Shown: in pieces, positions 9,872 to 20,071 of the stretch
How positions within the stretch are numbered: position 1 is the first letter of the stretch
Layout: each line of letters begins with the position of its first letter
Origin: Gnetum montanum
Taxonomy: Eukaryota > Streptophyta > Gnetopsida > Gnetales > Gnetaceae
Length of the DNA stretch: 28,140 nucleotides
Direction of reading: 5' to 3'
NCBI GenBank assembly: GCA_015680685.1
Contig: MNCI01004839.1
Coordinates: 161,731-189,870, forward strand
Made by a program: the position numbers and the translations under genes
Notes under the pieces: model-generated
Database searches by the model: none
What the model saw: the letters and a program-made list of their open reading frames with translations, nothing else
What the model was told of the DNA's origin: nothing

Positions 9872-10755
9872 CTAGGCCAACTCTTGTTTTATGTTCTTGA
9901 ATGCTTCTTGGCATTGTTGAGTCCATTGGAAATGTACATTCTTTTGCAATAGATGTTGCATGGAACTCAACTTATCTGTCAATCTTTCGATAAAGCGTCT
10001 AATGACTTGTAGCCTACCTTGGAGGCCGCGTAGTTTAGTAAGGTTTCTTGGTGGTTGCATATTAGTTATCGCTTTAACCTTATCGAGGTCTACCTGTATC
10101 CCTGTTTCAGAAACTAGGAAACCAAGCATTTTTCCCATTTTAACATTGAAGACACACTTTTTGGGTTGAGCTTAAGGTCATATTTGAGACAACGTTTAAG
10201 TACTAAGTCTAGATCTTTTGCATGTTGTTTAGTTGTTTTAGACTTAACTGCTATATCATCAACATAATCATTGAGAAAATTGAGCATGTAATCACTAAAT
10301 ATGTATGTCATTGCTCACTGATATGTAGCACCTGCATTTTTAAGGCCAAATGGCATCATCGTGCAACAGAATGTCCCCCAAGATGTCATAAAAGTTGTCC
10401 TAAGTTGATGCTCTGGATTAATTCTTATTTTATTGTAGCCCAAAAATCCGTCCATGAAGGACAATAGTGCATGCCCAGTAGTCGTGTCAATAAGTTGATC
10501 AATACTAGGTAACGGAAAATCATCTTTTATAGTGGCTATATTGAGATCATAGAAATCAATGCATATGCGTATACTACTGTTCTTCTTGGGGACTATGACA
10601 ATATTTGATACCCAATCAGAATAGTCAACGGCTCAGATGAAACCGGCTTGGTAGAGCTTTGTGATTTTAGCGTGGACTACTAACGCCACTTCGAGTCTAA
10701 CCTTTCGTGCTTTTTTCCTTACTGGTTTAATTTTTTTATTAAGAATAATGTTGTG
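9872..10755 (-). pseudogene. Reverse transcriptase domain of pol
   Basis: RT copies the element RNA into DNA. Motifs in order: VPKKN and RICIDFYDLN (fingers), DDFPLPSIDQLID, SFMDGFLGYNKIRI (first catalytic Asp), MMPFGLKNAGATYQ, and YVDDIAVKS, with the catalytic Asp pair at 10255-10260. The thumb follows (GFLVSETGIQVDLDKVKAI, then PPRNLTKLRGLQG). Breaks: in-frame stops near 10636 and at 10315, and a one-base loss in an A run (T run at 10158-10162 on the plus strand) that shifts the frame within the KCVF-type motif. The stop at 9872 follows KQELA. The two stops inside RT fit CGA to TGA change. Confidence 0.93.
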
Positions 10756-11145
10756 CTAGATGATCCGGGGGTCTAGTCCCAACATGTTTGTATATGACCA
10801 TGCGAACATTTTTATGTTACCTTTTAACACCTGAGTGATGTCACCTACGAGTTGCGGATCTAGTAAGGCACTTAATTTCAAGGTTCTAGCTTTGTCATTG
10901 ACCATGGTAATGGGGATTTCAACCAAAGGATCTTCAGTGATATTGTTAGCTTCTAGATTTAGAGTTTTAACTACGTTTTTAGGCCAGTCTGACGTTTCTT
11001 GAGTGGAGGCTATCAAATCGATATAGGTGGATGGATTTAGATCCAAATATTCTAGGCGAATCACTCTTTCTACATCTCCATATGGTCCGTCGAGAGACAA
11101 TATTGAGAGGATGTTGTTGGTGGCCATGGTGCTCACTCCTGCCAA
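10756..11145 (-). pseudogene. Pre-RT N-terminal part of the pol block
   Basis: This open stretch of 129 codons contains DPLVEIPI and FAWSYTNMLGLDPRII, the usual lead-in to plant Ty3 RT (normally FAW...DMPG...). The first ATG in the block lies at about 11127, after a GCAGGAGTGAGCACC segment. Seen from the sense strand, TTTTAATTGGCAG directly before it would serve as a splice acceptor. The frame runs into RT after a stop at 10756. A homologous stub is found at 23683-23800 in the second element. No Met start consistent with translation straight from gag-pro is evident. Confidence 0.8.
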
Positions 11146-11259
11146 TTAAAACAGGAGCGAAGTAAGAGACACTCCCTCGGTAGGAGACTTACAAAGTGTA
11201 AACGAACATAGGATAATTAAGTTGTGCACTGACAAATTTAGGAGATGCGGTGGAAGATA

Positions 11260-11343
11260 TGGCAATTTAAGGCCATACCGAGCTGTATGGTAGTTTAAGG
11301 CCATACTGGGCCACATGGTAGTCTAAGGCCATACTGGACCACA
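11260..11343. repeat. 28-bp minisatellite just upstream of pol
   Basis: Three units begin at 11260, 11288 and 11316 (TGGTAGTTTAAGGCCATACTGGGCCACA type). The AGTTTAAGGCC core is shared with the minisatellites at 7288-7654, 14341-14640 and 26834-26990. Confidence 0.88.
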
Positions 11344-12530
11344 TGTTGACTTGCCATTTAAACTGAGTGTATGCACTATTTTTAAATTTTAAATTTTTTT
11401 TGACTTTTAAACTCTATACTTAAATTTTAAATTTTCCAGTGGACAATAAGGTTGTGGAAATTTTAAAATTTTATGAATTTTAATGAAATTTTCAAATGTT
11501 TATTTATTTTCATTGATTTTCAACACTTTTCTCCTTTGTTCATAAGAAATTTTTGGGTTGAATTTTGGGGAATTGGGATGACAAGGAAATTCGGGCAAGC
11601 ATAAGGCAAAGATGATGTGAAAAAAATGCGTAATTAAAATAAGAAGGGGAACCTAACATAAAAGGCCCAAAAATTAAATAAATTAAAATAAAATAAAATA
11701 AAATGAAATAAAATTGCCAAGGGGGATTTTAAAAAAGGAATTTTAGAAAAGAAACTCTCATTTTTTGGCTAGCGTGAGTTGCTGGCAATTGGAAAAACAG
11801 CATGACCTACCTAGAGTGCAACGTGAGCAAAAGTGTTAGCGTCAGCGTGACCATGGAAGACAAGGGCAAGGGCAAGGAGAAGATCATTGGGGTTAAGGGA
11901 AGGAAGCAGGTAGCTCTGGCGTTCGTGGAGTAGAGTGAAGAGCACCTCCAACGTCTCCCTCCAGTCAGGATTCCGACATGGAAAAAGATTCTGCAAAGGT
12001 GAATTCTTTGTCCCCAATTTTTCATCGGTATTTCTACAAGTAGTGTTAACTAGGGCGAGAATTTGTGGTTGTGATTTTGGGTTTTGGGATTGCAAGCTTG
12101 GAAGAACATGAGTTTGGCCTGAGTGAGTGAGTTGAGTTTTCAGTTTGTTGGCGTTCTAGCTGTAGGGTTTCTAGTTTTTCTTCCTGGGGTTTCTAAGTTA
12201 TAAGTGTGAGCTACGTCCTTAGGAATTGTTCCTGCAAGCATCTTGGGTAGCGTCTCGGGATTTTAGAAGGACAGCGTGAGTTGTGAATTTGGGCCTTTGG
12301 GGTTTTGGCAGCGTGGTTATCAGGGGAGGCCATTGTGAGCTTAAGGCTCCTTTGTGGGTGTTGCAACAGGAGAATCCTACCCTAACCTAGCACCGTAACT
12401 GTAAAATTTTTACCTCAAGGCAGGGTTGCTTGCAAAATTTGGCAGGAAATGGCCAACGTTGGCTATAAATTTTTGGGAAAAATTTTGGAGGGCAACGTGG
12501 CTCCTTGCATTTTTCGGCTACCAGGGCATT
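11344..12530. other. gag-pro/pol spacer, AT-rich part
   Basis: No recognised protein. The stretch holds AAATTTT-rich sequence (11380-11530), an AAAATAAAAT simple repeat near 11675-11715, and isolated GCGTGAG/GCGTGACC words from 11770 onward. A 94-codon minus frame at 11811-12095 is unassigned. Confidence 0.6.
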
Positions 12531-12534
12531 TTTC

Positions 12535-13345
12535 ACTTAAATTTTCATGACTTAGATTTTCAGTTTTCTCCCTGAGACTGCGTCACTTAGATTTTCGATT
12601 TTCTCCCTGAGACTGTGTGACTTAGATTTTCGATTTTCTCGCCCTGGGCAGCGTGACTGAAATTTCGAATTTCTTGCCCTAGGCAACGTTACTGAAATTT
12701 CAAATTTCTTACTCTGGGTAGTGTGACTGAAATTTATTTTGGCCCCTAGGGAAGTGTGACCACGATTTCAATCTTTTTTTTCTGCTACACAACGTGACCT
12801 TGATTTTTCAGTTTCTTGTCCTGCACAGCACGTGACCATGATTTTTCTGTTGCTCTAGACAGTGCGTGACCATGAATTTTGTCTATTTTCTGCCCTGGGC
12901 GGGGCAACGTTACCATGAATTTTCTCTATTTTCTCCCTTGTGTAGCGCAGCGTTACCATGAATTTTCTCTGTTTTCTCTCCTAGGCAGGCTAGCGTGACC
13001 TTGATTTTTCTGTTTTGGGCTAAGGTAGCAAGACCAAAATTTTTCTGTTTTGGGCTAAGGCAGCATGATCGAAATTTTTCTGTTTTTCCCTGGACAGCAT
13101 GACTAAAATTTCCAAATTTTTCCTTGGGCAGTGTAACTGAAATTTTCCAATTTTTCCCTGGACAATGTGACTAAAATTTCCCAATTTTTCCCTGGGCAGT
13201 GTGATTGAAATTTCTCAATTTTTCCCTAGGCAGTGTGACTGAAATTTCCTAATTTTTCCTTGGGCAGTGTGACTAAAATTTCCTAATTTTTCCCTGGGCA
13301 GTGTGACTGAAATTTCCTAATTTTTCCCTGGGCAGCGTGACTATG
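12535..13345. repeat. Degenerate tandem array with GCGTGAC word in the spacer
   Basis: About 20 units carry GTGTGACT, GCGTGACC or GCATGACT followed by AAATTTC...TTTTTCCCTGGGCA. The right end is the most regular: starts at 13265, 13299 and 13333 give a 34-base period. Units toward 12535 are longer (40-60 bases) and more diverged. Confidence 0.85.
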
Positions 13346-14340
13346 GGTTTTGGATTTTTGTCCAAGGCAACGTGGTTTTGAATTTTGAATTTTCAATCTT
13401 GGGCTTTTTGTGAAGATGTTCAATGCTTTCTACATTTTAAATTGTTTACATTATTTTTCTAGGATTTTAAACATGGACTTGCTCTGTAACTGATTTTAAT
13501 GTGCCTTAATAAGCATAAAATTACACTTCACCTCATGGTGTGTTACATTTTTTTATGTGATTTTTTTTTTTTTTTTTTGAGGAGACGTTTTTAGAACAAA
13601 AATAGCAGTCCCTAGCGTGATCTAGAATGTGGGAAAGCTCAACATGACTTGTGTACAGGCTAGCTTGACTTGTGTAGCTAGCATGAGTGTTGGAGGAGTT
13701 GCCTTTGAAAGGTTGTTCAATGATTTCTCAATTTTATATNNNNNNNNNNNNNNNNNNNNNNNNNNNNNNNNNNNNNNNNNNNNNNNNNNNNNNNNNNNNN
13801 NNNNNNNNNNNNNNNNNNNNNNNNNNNNNNNNNNNNNNNNNNNNNNNNNNNNNNNNNNNNNNNNNNNNNNNNNNNNNNNNNNNNNNNNNNNNNNNNNNNN
13901 NNNNNNNNNNNNNNNNNNNNNNNNNNNNNNNNNNNNNNNNCCTAGTAGAGCAGGAGCGGATGATGAAGAGGATCTTGGGGATCAACCCCATCCATGAGCT
14001 TTTAAGTCATTAAGTGCTTTTGGATTTTTGGATGTTTGGTGGAATGTATAAAGACTGATGTAATGGCCTAAATTTAAAAATGGTTGCATTCCTTCGTTAC
14101 CTTGATATTCTATGTAAATATTTTTGTTATTTCTCATGTTTTTTATTGTTTTTTTGTTTTGTTTTCTAAAGTATATGTGTGCAACTAAATGTAACATAAA
14201 TTTCTAAAATGTAAAGCGAGATGTAAGGTAAATACTTTCAAAAAAAAGCAATGACCGTGCAAGAATCTAAATTGTAACTTGTAACCTGTAAGCGAAAATT
14301 CAATGTAAAATGATGAGAGTTCATAAATCTGTAACTTGTT
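13346..14340. other. gag-pro/pol spacer, part around the assembly gap
   Basis: The stretch holds an AT-rich tail, an oligo-T run near 13561-13578, GCATGA/GCGTGA words at 13613-13690, the N run, then AT-rich sequence with TGTAA words at 14190-14310. No coding signal is visible. Confidence 0.6.
13740..13940. other. Assembly gap (N run)
   Basis: 201 undetermined bases inside the spacer. Frames drawn across it mean nothing. The true length of the spacer is therefore uncertain. Confidence 0.99.
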
Positions 14341-14640
14341 GGCTCTAGTTTAAAGCCATTTCAGGCTTGGTACATCAGTTTAAAGTCTTGATAGACTGTT
14401 GCATCTGTTGTTAAAGAAAGGATTACCAGTTTTATGCCATGGTGGGCCAAGGTAGTAACATTTTCAAAAAGTTTTAAATGAAACTGGCCATTTCTAATCA
14501 TGGCTAGTTTAATGTCATTACGGACGTTTGTTGGCAGTTTTAACGTCATACCGAACATGTCGTAGTTTAACGTCATTTCGGACATTTCGTAGTTTAACGT
14601 CATTTCAAACATTTCATAGTTTAACGTCATTTCAGACATT
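14341..14640. repeat. 27-bp minisatellite after the gag-protease stop
   Basis: The regular part begins at 14561, 14588 and 14615 (CGTAGTTTAACGTCATTTCGGACATTT type, 27 bases). Degenerate units with AGTTTAAAGCC, AGTTTAAAGTC and AGTTTTAACGTC extend left to about 14347. A 27-base period keeps the frame open (14361-14639, minus) and encodes a nonapeptide repeat of MSEMTLNYE type in the same frame as gag-pro. Confidence 0.87.
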
Positions 14641-14654
14641 TCGTCTCATTCGTT

Positions 14655-15407
14655 CTAGTTATTGAGTTGCCTCTTGATCTTTTGTAGCCTAACGTGTGGG
14701 ATTGGGCATATGGATATGATTTTATATTCACCTTCCTCTTCATTGGTGATGTCAAAGGGTAGTTCTGACCAAGAGACATCAGTAGGAATGGCTTCTATGT
14801 CTGCGTCTTCTTGTGTTTCTTCAGTGCTAGTCAGATTGTGAGTTAACATTGGGTTCACGTTTTGATGTATGTTCACAGTTTCTTGTTTAGGATTAATGAA
14901 CTCAATTTCTAACCCTTGACCTACCTCAAGGTATGAGAAAGTGATCGATGCTATTGTATCCCCATGTATGATGATCTCACCACCCTCGTAAGGTAGGTGG
15001 ATCTCCTGATGGATTGGTGAAGATACGGCTTTAAGTTGAGCTAGCCAAGGATGTCCTAGGATCATATTAAACCATGGCATTTCATCAACCATTATGAATT
15101 CATCTGATGTAGGGAATTGGTCACCGGCTATGAACTCTAAGGTAACCATGCCTTTCACTCCCACACAAGAACCACTGAAGGATCTCAAGAAAGAGGTTGT
15201 CGTGGGCTGTACTTGTTCAGTGAGTCCCAATTTTTCGATGACGGAAAAAGGTATTACATTTGTTGCTACACCATCATCAACATGCACCCTACGTATTTTG
15301 AAATGATCAACCTATATTGTTATGAACATAGGGGCTGTGGTGATTTCCCCTATTTTCTCATCTAGCTTAATGTCCTTAACGTGGAACTCTAGGGATGTGA
15401 TCTTCGA
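14655..15407 (-). pseudogene. Retropepsin-like protease, same frame as gag
   Basis: Aspartic protease would cut the gag-pol products. Visible parts: VHVDDGVATNVIP near the start, with the candidate catalytic Asp codon at 15276-15278 (D-D-G where most retropepsins have D-S/T-G or, in plant elements, D-G/N-G), then FIMVDEMPWFNMILGHPWL, the flap-distal GHPW motif typical of plant Ty3 proteases, and HQEIHLPYEGGEIII. A stop at 15312 lies just before the active-site motif and two stops (15411, 15408) separate it from gag, all in the same frame. It ends at 14655. The second element has a homologous piece at 27194-27567. Confidence 0.85.
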
Positions 15408-18380
15408 TTACTAAAGTTGTGGGGATAATACTGCATAAATGGATGGTTCATCTGTAGGAAGATCCTCACTAATAGGAATTGAAGTTAGCATTCGTACAAG
15501 AGCCTCTCGATGTACTGGTGAAGTCATTACAAGGTCATACAAACTTAAAGAAGTATTCTTTTGTTTTAAGGCTTGTGTGACCTGGGTCAATGCACTTGTT
15601 AGGTCTTTACCATTTGGGACATTCTTATCCATAGATATTTGGTCCATTTGACCTAGCATTTGTATTTCTCGTGGAGGGGTTTTTACGTTAGTAGCTGAGG
15701 ATGCTGGGTTTGGGATATGACTCGCAACATCATCTTTGTTTTGGTGACTTGTACTAGGCTCATTAATGGACAAACTCATGGGAATGGTGCTTAGCAGTAT
15801 AGGCTTTGGCCATCCTAATTCGTGTCCATGATTTTCTCTCTCCATGTGCTCTCTTTTTTCTCTTTCCAAGCACTCTCTTATTAGCCTATCGGCAAGACGT
15901 TCTTGCAAAGGTCGTCGAGAAGTGGAGGTAGGTTGTGTGCCAAGATGTTTTGGCACCCGGACCACAAAGGAAAAGGGTTGATTTTCAGATGGTATGTTTG
16001 TTGTGGTGGCAACCGAAGGAGGTATGCATATGATGAATGGTTTTGATGGTGTGGGGTATGTGCGCATGGTAAAAGGGGTTTGAGGATATGTTGGGGTAGG
16101 TGTGTTTTCTGAATGCCCACGAATCACAAAAGGTTTTCGAGGAACATCTTGTCTATCTTCCACATGGATAGTATTAATCACATATGGTGCATCATTGGTA
16201 TTGGTATTGAGAGGATCCTTGTAGACCCCCATGGATTGGTTTTGGGGTCTTACTGGGTTTGTCTCGTCAAACACCACTTCACCCCTATCAATCATGCATT
16301 GTATGTCTCGTTTCAACGTAAAGCAGTAATTAGTCCCATGACCACACCGTTGGTGATATTCACAAAACCTATCCAACCTAAAGCCTTTTGGAATGGGAGG
16401 TTCGTTGGCTGTTGCTAAGGTTGGATTTTTGGCCAATTCGCAAAAGCGATCATGTCTTTGAAAGGCCGCAGAAGACATTTGTTTGTGTTGAATTAGCCCA
16501 GTCTTTAGAAGTTGATCAAGTAGTTGTGAAGGCTTCATGAGAAATGGTGTGTATTGAGCAGGGTCTTTCCTTTCAAAGGTACGAGCATGACCTGTGTTGT
16601 TGTTTCTATTTGAAGAATTTTCAAGTGTAGGGGTGGATGTGGTTCTTTCATAGTTGTTTGGGATAGTGGGTTGTTTTCCCTTTTGTCCTAGGTGACTAGG
16701 TCGGGCTATTTCAGCCACTGCTACTACCATTTTTTTGGATTTATCTTTCCTTGTGTGTTGGCTCCTAAATGTTGAGTAGGCTAGGTCATTACTTGTTTGT
16801 GCAGCCTCTATTATGTCTTTAATTTGTACAAATTCTTGACTCAAAGTACGGGGTTTTAGATAATAAAGCTTTGATTTAATGAAGTCATTTTCAGCCGCCT
16901 TAAGGATGGTAAGCAGATATGTTTCAGGAATAGGTTCATGAAGTTCATTCAGGACGACGCTCCATCTTTGGATAAACTTCTGTGCTAGCTCTAAAGGTGA
17001 TTGTTTAATTTGGATCAAGCTATCTAACATGGCTTCAGGTTTTAGATTGTATTTGAAACAGGTGACAAATTGGTGCAACAAATCCTCTAGAGAAGATATA
17101 GAGCTACGAGGTAAGGCTCAATACCAGTCTAAGGCTCTTCTTGCTAAGGACATAGCAAATACATGTAGAATTACATGGGGCCATGGCTGAAGCAAAAGAC
17201 TTTCGGTTTGGAATGTCACTAGGTGGGCATTTGGGTCTCCCTCTCCATTGTACTTGGTCAACTGAGGTAACGAGACTCCTTTTGGCAAGGTTAAGGGTGG
17301 AACTGAGGGGTTAATCAGGTCATCTTGATAGAAATCTAGTACTTTGACTTCCTCATTGTTCAAAGTTTTAAGGTGTTTTAATTCCTCTGCCAAGGAGTAC
17401 ATCATTTTTTGTGTGTCTGCCCATTCCTGGGCGGTAGGAAGACTAGCAGTTTGGGTTTATGGTAATTGATAATGACTCAATTGTGGCATCATTTGTGGAA
17501 AAAGAGGTTGTTAGACTATTGTTTGTTATGGCAGGATACCATTCGGGGCTGAGATTATGGGATGTGGTACACTATAATGAGTAGACAGGTTTTGCTGAAC
17601 AGCTGGTGGGACCCACTACCTAGTCACAGGCTATGAAGTGATCATTGGTGTTTGTTGGATTTGCACTTGAGGTACATAATGGATGGACATGGAAGCAGGT
17701 ATGACTGATGGCATTCCAATCACTTGAGGTCAAGAAGTCATTCCTGCATTAGTCTGCTGGGATTGTATTTGCAATGATATGACGGAAGTAGATGCATTAG
17801 TTTGAATGGTGGACTTGGAGAAGATGGGGATGGGAATGGCTACTTCCCGTAAGGAATCTAGTGGTGGAAATATTTTTTCTTCTAAGAACAGTTGAAACAG
17901 TGGGTTTGTATGGGCATGGAGGCTAACGGTATGGTATCATTCTCCATGTTCAGATTGGGCTGCAAAGTCATCTTCTTCATCTTGAGGCTCTATGGGAGGT
18001 AGCTGTAAGGCTTGACTTCTAGCCATGAGAAGTTGGGATATGAGTCTATGATGGTGTTCAGAGAGCGAGATTATGTCAAATGCTGAAGGGATGAACTCAC
18101 AACCTCCCTTGGGGATAAGTTCATAGTCTCGTTTTGCTTCCCTTTCCGTACGGTCAATAGGTAGGTTGGCTTGGATTTTGACACATATGAAGTTGTACTG
18201 TTCGGGTGTAAGAGTGGCATAGGTAGGGTTTTTTCCGTGTATCCTAAGCGACTGGCGTGTAGGGCCTTGAGGGTTTACTTGTTCAATGATAGTTATGGGT
18301 TCCATAGTAGTCACAGGGTTCGAAGTTTCAGTGATTGGTAGTGTTACTGGGTTTATTTGAAAGGATTCCATGACGAACAT
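15408..18380 (-). pseudogene. gag: gag polyprotein remnant
   Basis: Gag forms the virus-like particle and binds the RNA. One frame runs from the first Met (18380) to the protease without a frameshift. N-terminal section: ERAKRDYELIPKG-like region read as EREAKRDYELIPKGG (18380-17937). Next is a Gln/Pro-rich section with QPLFPQMMPQ. The capsid core follows, with LPQLTKYNGEGDPNAHL, FAMSLARRALDWY (17120-17300) and LHQFVTCFKYNLKPEAM. A zinc-knuckle-like CEYHQRCGHGTNYC lies near 16326-16367. The C-terminus is proline-rich and ends LYDLVMTSPVHREALV. Premature stops at 17937, 17730, 17631, 17616, 17526, 17511, 17457 and 17118 disable it. They cluster in the Gln-rich part, as expected for CAA/CAG to TAA/TAG change. 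Confidence 0.9.
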
Positions 18381-18473
18381 GAGTAGACTGGGCTAGATGA
18401 ATGGGGTTGGATTGTAAGTAGTTGCACCATGACTGGCGTGACACAAACACAGCGTGACTAAATCGATCAAACC

Positions 18474-18650
18474 ACAGCGTGACCAATAGGACAAGCTCAG
18501 CATGACCAATAGGGACAAGCTCAGCATGACCAACAGGACAAGCTCAGCGTGACCAATAGGGACAAGCTCAATGTGCTTAGCATGACCAACAGGACAAGCT
18601 TAACGTGCCCCGCATGACCAACAAGAACAAGCTCAGCATGACCAACAAGG
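18474..18650. repeat. 24-bp tandem array in the leader
   Basis: Seven units of CAGCATGACCAATAGGGACA type (23-24 bases each, ending AGCT) lie between the primer-binding site and the gag start, so in the 5' untranslated leader. Two units interrupt the pattern with 10-11 extra bases. The CAGCGTGACC word is the same as in the LTR array. Confidence 0.9.
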
Positions 18651-18720
18651 ACAGGAGACTCACAGGATAAGATGAAAAATTTTTGGCAGGTTGATCAACA
18701 TTTTAACAATGGAAAATCAG

Positions 18721-18738
18721 GTCCTCCTTCTAGCACCA
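18721..18738 (-). other. Primer-binding site
   Basis: On the minus strand TGGTGCTAGAAGGAGGAC begins five bases after the 5' LTR end (…CAGTACA). TGG is the complement of a tRNA 3' CCA, and the position is right for first-strand priming. I do not assign the tRNA. Confidence 0.7.
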
Positions 18739-19363
18739 AAAACTGTACTGACCTAAATCGTCAGTGTAAGGCTGGAAGGGAAACAGACACTGAAAGATCG
18801 TCGGGTAGCCACAGCTGACCCTGCCTTCGCCCAAGGGCAAGCTAGAAAAGTAAACGAAGGCAAAGTGCCTTGGATGGTCTGCACGCAAATCAACCAAGGA
18901 CTTCCACAAGCGTAAGTTACGACTAGCACTGGGGTTATCGTAAACAATGTCTTAAAATATGTAAATGCGCATAAAATGTAAACATGAGCCATAAGAAGTA
19001 AGACATAAATGTGAACGTAAGGTGTAAACAAAACATAAACTATAAACTGAATGTAAACTGAATGTAAGCAGAAATGTGAACAGAATGTAAAACAGAAAAT
19101 GGAAATAATGTTTGGTTGGCAGAACGGAAATAATGTATTGCTTAGAAAAGATGTGCACTAGTCAAATTGTAGCTGCATGTAGATGGTAGGTCGAACGCCT
19201 AGCCCCGGGGCGATCTAATGTGATGATGTGATGTGATGAATGTGAGAAATGCTTGGATGCCAATAGTCAAGTATGCCAAGCGCCCAAGGATTGCAGGTTC
19301 TATACTTTCTCAGAATTGCCAATGTCTCTAATTGTCAACCCCAATTTATGTGAATTGACAGGG

Positions 19364-19372
19364 TATTTATAG
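19364..19372 (-). promoter_or_regulatory. TATA box of the 5' LTR
   Basis: CTATAAATA on the minus strand, identical to the copy at 4330-4338. This is the candidate core promoter of the whole element, with the start expected near 19335-19340. Confidence 0.68.
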
Positions 19373-19497
19373 GGTTGAGCTAGGCCCAGGGCATGAAATT
19401 CAAGAATGGAATAAATGGCTAGGAGATGAAAGGAAAGAAGATCTAGTGGCATGTATCCAATGGATAGTTGTGCTTGGGTTGGATGCATGCTGACGAG

Positions 19498-19590
19498 AGT
19501 TGGATGTGTGTCAGACAGTTGTGCACAAGTTGGATGTGTCTCAGACAGTTGTGCATGAGTTGGATGTGTGTCGGCAAGCTACGTTCTTGA
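19498..19590. repeat. 30-bp minisatellite in the 5' LTR (three starts)
   Basis: Units begin at 19498, 19528 and 19558 (AGTTGGATGTGTSTCAGACA). This is one more unit than in the 3' LTR. Confidence 0.8.
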
Positions 19591-20071
19591 CTGGGTACAT
19601 TGCATTTTATAATTTATGGGTTATTCAAGCCCATGAAAGTACATTTAATTTAGACATGAGGGCCTGACATGCCCACACATGTGGATTTACAAGGAAATGT
19701 ACAACAAGAGAAATTCGAACCCTGCTTGCTTGACCATGGACCAACCACTCCAGGATGTCGAGATGTCGATTTGAGGCTATTCAAGACATCTCTGTTTAAT
19801 TAGGGCTTTCAATGTGAGTTGTCTGGGCTTCCATGTGTCTTCAGCATGCATTTGAAACATCTTTATATGAGCATGACTGGCAGTCATGCTACAGTCACGC
19901 TGGGCAGTCATGCTGGGCGTGACCCAAGCATGACCTGAGCATGAAAAATAAAATTTTTGACACCAAATTTGGAATTTTCTGAAGCCTATTTCTAAGTACA
20001 ACTACTGCCTTCCTATGTGTGATCTAGATCTAGAAATTTGAGTTTGAATGTGTTTGATTTGGAGCCATTTT

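Noticed and set aside
11811-12095. 94-codon minus frame in the spacer as an extra element ORF
   Set aside because: No family resemblance, overlaps another minus frame, and lies in repeat-laden spacer.
13629-14013. Frames on both strands across the N run
   Set aside because: Most residues are undetermined; they exist only because Ns do not create stops.
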